Source: Pestalotiopsis fici W106-1
Lineage: Eukaryota > Ascomycota > Sordariomycetes > Amphisphaeriales > Sporocadaceae
Direction: 5' to 3'
DNA: 13,152 bases
NCBI RefSeq assembly: GCF_000516985.1
Contig: NW_006917092.1
Coordinates: forward strand, 4,362,729-4,375,880
Positions 7,074 to 13,152 of this stretch are shown here, one piece after another. The first letter of the stretch is position 1, and each line of letters starts with the position of its first letter. Made by a program: the position numbers and the translations under genes. The notes under the pieces are model-generated. The model was not told the DNA's origin. It did no database searches and worked only from the letters and a program-made list of their open reading frames with translations.

Positions 7074-8708
7074 ATGGATGCCACTTTGGACGTGGGTCGG
7101 CGGATCGTGCAGATGCTCTGGGACCCCGAACCGACCAACGATATCGTCAAAGATCAGCCCGTATGGTGTCTAGGGACGTCCTACCGACTAAACAACACCA
7201 ACACCCACAAGCACCCCGAAAATACATCCAGTCCGACAACTGCTTCTGCTGTCGCCGCCGCCGCCGCCCATGACTCTTCCCCATCCACGACCAGTAATAA
7301 TAATAATGATATCACCAGCGACAACAACAACAACCCTTCCCCGGCCCAAGGGCCTGCAAAGTTGCCAGAGACTCCACCAGATTCCATCTCCAGCAGTCTC
7401 GACTCGTCACTTGCTTATGAGGATGCCCCAAGGGACGGGGGCTGGCCACCCGCCTTTCTAGATGACTTTGAATCGCGCGTCTGGATGACCTACAGATCAG
7501 AGTTCGAGCCTATAGCCAAGTCGCACGACCCAAAGGCGTTGGCGGCTCTGTCCTTCTCCATGCGTATCAAAACACAGTTGTCGGACCAGGCTGGCTTCTC
7601 CTCCGATAGTGGATGGGGATGTATGATACGCTCAGGTCAGAGCTTGCTAGCAAATGCCATGCAAACAGAGAAGCTGGGCAGAGGTAAAGTCCACTCCCGA
7701 GGGTACCGAACCAGTTCAAATACTAACCAAGGAATTTTCCCCCCGGAACAGGTTGGCGAAGGGGCGCCGAGGGGGAACAGGAAAAGCATCTCCTCTCTCT
7801 TTTTGCTGATGATCCGAGAGCACCCTATTCGATTCACAAATTTGTAGATCATGGTGCCGCCGCTTGTGGTAAATATCCTGGCGAATGGTTTGGCCCGTCG
7901 GCAACTGCCAGGTGCATACAGTACGTCCAGAGGCGCCCCAAGACAATATCCATCGCCTTGCAGCAATGTTGAAAAAAAAAAAAACAATACTAGAACGGGA
8001 AGATACCAAAAGCTGACGGTTAATGTCCAAGGGCACTGACGAACGCAAACGAGCCGGATCTGCGGGTCTACTCCACAGGAGATGGACCTGATGTGTACGA
8101 GGACAACTTTATGAAGATTGCCATGCCAGACGGCAAGACCTTTCACCCTACAGTTGTTCTCGTCGGTACAAGGTTAGGTATTGACAAGATTACGCCGGTG
8201 TATTGGGAAGCGCTTATTGCGTCCTTGCAGATGCCGCAGTCTATTGGTATCGCCGGGTGAGTGAACCATCTCCTCTAGAAACCGTCTGCCTATCTCTGAC
8301 TTCCGTCGTCTCCCTAGCGGCCGGCCATCGTCCTCACATTATTTTGTCGGCGTACAGGGGCTGTATTTCTTCTATCTAGACCCGCATTTTACCCGTCCTG
8401 CCTTGCCTTACCACGAGCATTCTGCCGACTATACCCCCGACGAAATTGATACTTGCCACACGCGCAAGCTCCGGCGCCTTCACATTAAGGAAATGGATCC
8501 GAGCATGCTGATTGGCTTCCTCATCCGGAGCGAGGACGACTGGACCGACTGGAGGCGTGGCGTCAAGCATGTCCAGGGCAAATCCATCATCCACGTCTCA
8601 GACCATGACCCTGTCGCACATTGCGAGGCCAATGAGAATAGTTTCATGGACCAGGTAGAGGCCATGAGCGATGACGAAAATGATGCCGACACTGCGCTTG
8701 ACGGGTAA
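7074..8708 (+). CDS. ATG4: Cysteine protease ATG4 (autophagy)
   Basis: ATG4 is the cytosolic C54-family cysteine protease that trims the Atg8 C terminus to expose glycine and later cuts Atg8 from phosphatidylethanolamine. Exons are 7074-7683, 7752-7920, 8032-8256 and 8318-8708, giving 464 aa. Introns are 7684-7751 (GTAAAG...CAG, branch CTAAC), 7921-8031 (GTACGT...AAG, branch CTGAC) and 8257-8317 (GTGAGT...TAG, branch CTGAC). The N terminus ([17 protein letters not shown], then PVWCLGTSY) is typical of fungal ATG4. Residues about 41-115 are a low-complexity insert (Ala, Asn, Ser and Pro runs). The catalytic Cys is C183 in [11 protein letters not shown]; the Asp and His are D356 and H358 in [20 protein letters not shown] and [12 protein letters not shown] are all present across the splice joins. 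The tail is acidic ([14 protein letters not shown]). The start has a CAAGATGG context and is the first ATG for over 450 bp. Intron 2 ends in AAG, weaker than CAG or TAG, and carries an A-run. Confidence 0.97.
7251..7336 (+). repeat. Triplet-repeat low-complexity coding tract in ATG4
   Basis: GCC/GCT codons (Ala run), AAT/AAC codons (Asn run) and a second Asn run (AAC) encode the disordered insert between the ATG4 N-terminal motif and the protease core. Such repeats are prone to slippage, so length variation between isolates is likely. No catalytic residue is involved. Confidence 0.8.
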
Positions 8709-9205
8709 CGCATGAACTTTGCGCGACGGTAGTTCTGGAAGGGAGGGAGTGAGTCGCAGCCACCACCCAAGCCAGCCACTCAAGCCAGCCACTCATTGGG
8801 GGGGAGCCTAGGCGTTTCGGTTGACTTGGTATACATTATGCATCACGGCGTGTCTCTAGCTATCACATCGGGTAGCGGAAATAGACCCAACCCGCTAGCT
8901 AGCCATCATTATTTCTGCCTTTGCCATCTCTCGTGCGTGGCCGCTCGTGGTAGCTGCCCATCTGTAAAAGTGACGGTTCTGCTACTTGGTCGGAATATGA
9001 GACTGTCACCGCCTTTGGCCAGAGGAGAGTGAAGAAAACAATATCTCAACACATGGCAGCTTTGTAGCTCATGTGCCAGTCCGAGCTGAGCTACACCCCT
9101 GCGAGGGCGTATAGGCAAGAGGATGTCGGCATTGTTATAGTTTTGGCGCTTTGAAGTCTTGAGCTTATCGAGAACATGAACCATGTCAGGTTGTAGGCAT
9201 CATGC
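8709..9205. other. Convergent gap between ATG4 and JJJ1
   Basis: This 497-bp stretch lies between facing stop codons and holds both 3' UTRs. It contains the 13-bp tandem duplication at 8768-8793 and a G run at 8798-8804. I see no RNA gene or open frame with coding character. Confidence 0.65.
8768..8793. repeat. 13-bp tandem duplication in ATG4 3' region
   Basis: The unit CAAGCCAGCCACT occurs twice in direct tandem, followed by CA as the start of a third copy, 60 bp after the ATG4 stop codon. It is probably in the 3' UTR. Confidence 0.85.
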
Positions 9206-11136
9206 TCAACGCTTCTTCTTGTTGGCCTTGGCAGCTTTGCTTGATGTTTTGATGCTACCGACGGGGGCTGCATGTTTGGGGTTCGCCTTGAGATGGCTGA
9301 ACAACTTGGTTTTGGAATCAAATAGCTCATCACACTACAAGAAATGAAGTCAGTATTTTCCAACTATGCCTGCGTGCCTCACAACAAAATCGTCTCTTCT
9401 GCATTCTCGTCGGGGTCCCATGGTGTAGTAGTTGTTATTATTATCAAGCTGGTCGCTTTGAAAAGGGAAAAGAGATGATGTATGCAGCTCAATGTCGAAT
9501 GTGAAAAATGAATTGTACTTACCACGGCACATTTCTGTGAAGCACCTTGTTGCTCCAACTCGGCCTGTTTGGCTGCCTTCTTCTCCCGTTTCGCCTTGGC
9601 CTTGCCAACTTTTTTGTTTAATCCGGTGTTTTGAAGGGCCAGGTCTTCAGTGTCGTGGGTAATATCCTCCAGTTCATCACGATCCCCGTTGCTGGGCGGC
9701 TTCGCAGCAAGGCGATCCTCAACAATGGCCCTCGGGGCATATTCATCATCCCCACTATCCTCTTCATCAGAGGCTATGCTGGGCTCCTCCTTGGAGGTCG
9801 GCACACTCTTGTTTGCATCGGTAATCTTCTCAAGGGCCGCTTCAGACCCGGCATCGCTATGCTGCAGTGTTTCTGCTTCCGCCAATCCATCTTCCGATAC
9901 AACGTCATCGCCCCCGTCCTCGTCGGCAAGCGTGGCGGGTGCTATTGGGTCGTCGAGGTCGAATTTGACATCATCCTTTTTCATCTGCCTCTTGAGTTGT
10001 TGTACTGCCTTGATGTGCTTCTTGCTTTTCTCATGCGCCTCGTATTGCTTCTCTGTCTTGAATGTCTTGTTGCAAACCACACATTCGAGGACCTCGACCT
10101 CGGACTCCTCTTCACTCTCTGTGAACTCCCCCTCCAGTCCCTGGTCATCTCCCCTCGACTGTGCCCACTCGGGAACAACATAGTCTTCCGCGGCCTTTTG
10201 ATTCGCAGCCCTGGCCCTGGCGGCTTGCTGCTGCGCCGACTCGCGCAGTATCTTTTGTCGCTCTGCCTCGGACTGGGTATTTGGCACATAGCGGGGATCT
10301 CGTTTCCGCACAAAGGCGACAAGGGAGCGTACGGCATCGTTGAAGTCGCGCCTGGCCTCTTCGCGGAGCTGCTTGTTCTCCTTCTCCATGAGCCGGCGCA
10401 CCCGCCGATCAGGGGCATCCGACAGACGCCACTTGTCCTCCCATGCGAAACTCTTCTTGGTGGCAAAATTGGACCAGGCGCTGTAGAAGACCCTTGCGAC
10501 GCTATCATAGTCGTCGGCGGCGCAACCAAAGGATGGGTACTCGACAATGGGCTGGTCATCCCACTCGCAGGCGGCGATCTCCTGCTCGGCCAGAGAGTCG
10601 AAAGTGTTCTGCAGGATCCCAAAGAAGCCGTTCGGGGCATCGGTGAATGGTACGGTCGAGTTAAAGCGACCGATTAGGGTGAAGAGCTCACTGGCGGTGG
10701 TCATGCGGACATTGTAGTACTCGGCGGTCCCGCCAGTCTCGTTCGGGTCATCGCCGCGTAGAATGGCATCACGATGAGAGTCATACCAGGCTCGTTCCTG
10801 GGCGTCAGAGAGAACCTCGTAGGCGGCCTGAACCTCGGCGAACTTTCTGGTCGCGTTCTCGACGTCTCCATAGTTTCGATCGGGATGTAACTCGAGGGCC
10901 TTTTTCCTGTACGCCTTTTTGATCCTGAGAGACGTAGTGGTTCGATGATTAGCCGTTTATGATGGGCCCCGTAACTTTCACGTGTGTATGTATATACAGG
11001 TCAAGGAGGCAGGATCGTGGACGTACTCATCATCGGTGGCCTGGCGGTCGACGGCCAAGAGCTCGTAGTAATCGGTTTTTTGCGGCGCATTATTCGTGGG
11101 GGCAGAGCCACGGTTGGAGGACTGCTCGTTTCCCAT
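9206..11136 (-). CDS. JJJ1: J-protein co-chaperone JJJ1 (60S biogenesis)
   Basis: In yeast, Jjj1 is a cytosolic J-protein that stimulates Hsp70 (Ssa) and, with Rei1, releases Arx1 from pre-60S ribosomes. Read on the minus strand, exons are 11136-11027, 10924-9523 and 9334-9206, giving 546 aa, close to the family size. Intron 1 (11026-10925) is GTACGT...CAG with branch CTAAT. Intron 2 (9522-9335) is GTAAGT...TAG with branch CTGAC. The J domain spans about residues 21-88, with the catalytic HPD at 50-52 in [11 protein letters not shown] middle region with conserved [18 protein letters not shown] and [17 protein letters not shown] follows. Zinc finger 1 is C318-x2-C321-x12-H334-x5-H340. Acidic linkers lie before and after it, and a Lys-rich helix is at about 474-490. 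Zinc finger 2 is C502-x2-C505-x12-H518-x6-H525 and is split by intron 2, which explains why an unspliced reading runs off into nonsense. The last residues are KANKKKR. The order J domain, C2H2, C2H2 is diagnostic. Confidence 0.95.
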
Positions 11137-11439
11137 GGCCGCCTCGGGCTTGCTGCGTCTCTCTGGCTTTGACTCAATGAAGAAGACACGGCGCCGATAT
11201 CGAGAATATCTGGACGGACGGGAGCCAATAAAGACTAGAACCTTTACTGAGATATTCTAGTGTAATAAGGCTGCAAAGGCGGATGGATCTGCGCAATGGA
11301 GCAATAGAGGTTGACGGGTTGGCTGAGTGGAGCACAAAAGATAAAATGTCGAAATGCCCCAAGTCGCTGGATAATGATGTTGTAGCCCTTTACGGCAACC
11401 TCGGAGAAATTGATAGCTGCAAAATATTTGTCTATTGGC
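11137..11439 (-). promoter_or_regulatory. JJJ1 promoter and leader region
   Basis: No minus-strand ATG occurs for 303 bp upstream of the JJJ1 start codon. A CCAAT box on the minus strand (ATTGG at 11434-11438) sits about 300 bp before the start, and a plus-strand CCAAT is at 11225-11229. The transcription start is not identifiable. Confidence 0.4.
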
Positions 11440-11640
11440 CATGAGGGCATGATATTATCTATCACCCATCTGACGAGAACCAACTGCTTTTGTAAATTAT
11501 TGATTTCCACATCAGCACCTGCATATTACAGCTTGAACAGAATTTCTCCTGGCGGCAACCTAAAGTCGGTGTCTTGAATTGTAGAACCCCGCGATGGCCG
11601 AGATTGGAAATACATTAGGTACATGATGGCGGGGTAGCAC

Positions 11641-11697
11641 TTTTTTTTTTTTTTTTTTTTTTTTTTCCCTCCCGTTCTTGGGAAATCGGGAGGGGAA
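11641..11697. repeat. T26 run followed by an 8-bp hairpin
   Basis: Twenty-six T residues (11641-11666) abut CCCTCCCG (11667-11674), whose exact inverted copy CGGGAGGG lies at 11687-11694 with a 12-nt loop. The stem can extend by T:G and T:A pairs into the T run. No element ends or target-site duplication were seen. Confidence 0.75.
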
Positions 11698-12367
11698 TCA
11701 GGGGACCTGAAAACTTGCCTATCTAGTCATAGTAAAAGCAGCTAATTGACGATCCCATCGGGCTCAGCTAGTTGATGTGCTTTTCAAGTTGCAATTGATG
11801 GAACCTGGGAAAACAAGATGCGCCTCATCAGTCCCGTACCATCACGCGCCTTCGGCACGTGGGCAGTCTAGTATGAATAGATATCTGTTATACCTATTCA
11901 CTACTAACACTAGATTTGAAAAAGTTTCGTAAATCTCCTCTTCTTTCGAATGGAGGATATCTACATGACTTTTTGCTTGTGTAACTACATTGGTACAGAG
12001 TACTACTAGACTTGACGGTGCAGTATGAGCGAGGACAACTTGTGTCTTGGCATATCAGCTTGAACTGCATGTAGAAATCAAGAGGCCGACACAAATCAAA
12101 ACCCCGGGAGGTATGTAGGACTTGTACATGACTGTTTACCTCCACAGGTAATGTAAAGATGCAGCCAGGCCTCAACTAGGTCCCTAGGGAGACAGTCTGG
12201 ACTCTGGTGGTTGATATCCACTAGACGGGTCACTAACATCCATGGTTTTATACATACATTTAATGACCTACCGACGTCCGTACCTACAGTGCACATATTT
12301 AACACTTTACATAGTACATTAGATTTCTTCTTTGGTTGGTCCCCATCTAAGTCTTCCTCTCGCCGCC

Positions 12368-12388
12368 CCTCCTCCTCCTCCTCCTCCT
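12368..12388. repeat. (CCT)7 polypyrimidine microsatellite
   Basis: Seven CCT triplets in a row, embedded in a longer pyrimidine-only stretch (about 12366-12393). Pure polypyrimidine mirror-like tracts can form triplex DNA and vary in length. Confidence 0.85.
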
Positions 12389-13129
12389 TCCCTGTCCAAA
12401 TGATCTGCCTGCACCTGCAGGTCAATCAATGCAAGCGAGATGCTTTGTGGACTTGTGGCAATTCTAGATTTGGGCAATGGTCGCGTGCCCTTTTTCCCAA
12501 GATAGAAAAAAAAAAAAACCCCCATGTATTGCAGAGGTAGAGTCGATAAAGTAGGTATTGAGCAAAGATTGAACATTGAGGACCTCCGCTCTACCTGTAT
12601 CCCACTGTATGTGATCTAGTCAACGTAGCCTGTATGTGGGTATATAAATAACAGGAGGGGCGCCATATGCCAGGAGCGAGGCATGATTTGATGCCTTTCA
12701 GAGCATTTTTATTATTTCCTCGCCATATGGAACATTCATAATATGAGTGTAGCAGAAAACCACAAACAAAACCAAGGATGCAAGTCAAAGAAGTGAGTGA
12801 GAAGAAGAAGAAAAGTTTGAACAATCCACCCCTCCATCGATCGCCCCTCCGGATGACAGTGCCGCCCGTGCCTTACTTAATACAGCCAAAAAGTTGGAAA
12901 AAAAAAAGAACCTTACCCAAAAGAAAAAGCCCCCATGGGACATTACTCGAAAACCTTCTTCCCCGATGACGGTTCATCAGCCCAGATTCGCTTCTACAAA
13001 TGTCATTTAGTTGCCTGCATGCCTAGACTATTTAATCCTAGCTTATTTGTCGTTGTAGTATATTGCCTATCTTCTCGCTCATCTACCTTATTTGCATGTT
13101 GCAATTTTGTCCACCCATCCTTCTTTGCC

Positions 13130-13152
13130 ATTTTTCTCTCTCTCTCTCTCTC
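13130..13152. repeat. (CT)n microsatellite at right edge
   Basis: A dinucleotide CT run continues to the last base of the window, so its full length is unknown. Confidence 0.85.

Larger units (their letters stand above)
11440..13152. other. Right-hand gene-poor region
   Basis: I find no gene with recognisable motifs in these 1.7 kb. It holds a T26 run with a hairpin (11641-11697), the palindromes TCCCTAGGGA (12181-12190) and ACCTGCAGGT (12413-12422), a (CCT)7 tract (12368-12388), an A12 run near 12506-12518, a TATA-like TATATAAATA (12641-12650), and a (CT)n run at the right edge. A minus-strand frame from about 11522 to 11244 is open for some 90 codons without an ATG and is not recognised. 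Confidence 0.55.

Noticed and set aside
9631..10677. Long plus-strand open frame (348 codons) opposite JJJ1
   Set aside because: It is antisense to the JJJ1 main exon, has no recognisable domain, and the minus strand carries a conserved zinc finger and J-protein core. Antisense shadow of biased codon use.
12641..12650. TATA-like TATATAAATA as promoter of a gene to the right
   Set aside because: No downstream open frame with coding character lies within the window, so there is nothing to tie it to.
12661..12729. Direct repeat CGCCATATG (12661 and 12721) and hairpin AGGCAT...ATGCCT
   Set aside because: The units are only 9 and 6 bp, within what chance can give in AT/GC-mixed intergenic DNA. 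No flanking symmetry suggests an element.
1..13152. Transposon, CRISPR, phage defence or biosynthetic cluster
   Set aside because: Searched by eye for long terminal or inverted repeats, transposase or reverse-transcriptase motifs, regularly spaced repeats and cluster-type enzymes. None seen; all confident genes are conserved eukaryotic housekeeping genes.

Overview
The window reads as nuclear DNA from a filamentous ascomycete, most likely a Sordariomycete and plausibly of the order Hypocreales; the order-level guess is an inference from protein flavour and intergenic style. The genes are split by short GT-AG introns (61 to 188 nt). Most of these have a clear fungal branch motif (CTAAC, CTGAC, CTAAT or CTGAT) about 15 to 25 nt before the acceptor. 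Leaders are C/T-rich and gene spacing is 0.5 to 2.4 kb. There is no bacterial-style operon, CRISPR array, rRNA, convincing tRNA or recognisable transposase.

Layout: (1) positions 1-662 are non-coding upstream DNA and the leader of histone H2B. (2) 663-1303 (+) is H2B, three exons, 137 aa. (3) 1304-2182 is a convergent gap. (4) 2183-4646 (-) is an SQS1-type R3H/G-patch protein, three exons, 734 aa. (5) 4647-7073 is a 2.4 kb divergent intergenic region holding the SQS1 and ATG4 promoters, a telomere-repeat-like box, a nested inverted repeat, a GC-rich patch and CCAAT boxes. (6) 7074-8708 (+) is the autophagy protease ATG4, four exons, 464 aa. (7) 8709-9205 is a convergent gap with a 13-bp tandem duplication. 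(8) 9206-11136 (-) is the J-protein co-chaperone JJJ1, three exons, 546 aa. (9) 11137-13152 is gene-poor DNA with low-complexity tracts and a T26 run next to a hairpin.

All four gene models were assembled by joining exons by hand. Every junction keeps frame and restores a family motif: the H2B histone fold, the SQS1 R3H motif, the ATG4 Cys-Asp-His triad with its WRRG and [10 protein letters not shown] stretches, and the JJJ1 HPD motif and second zinc finger. Two of the four products (SQS1 and JJJ1) are known in yeast as ribosome-assembly factors. H2B is chromatin housekeeping and ATG4 is core autophagy. This is a conserved housekeeping neighbourhood rather than an accessory island.

I found no convincing new biological system. 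The more interesting signals are regulatory or structural: long stretches lacking sense-strand ATG upstream of all four start codons, a Tbf1/telo-box-like element between SQS1 and ATG4, a nested 56-bp inverted repeat, intergenic over-representation of TACCTA/TAGGTA, and alternating purine-pyrimidine tracts near two start regions.
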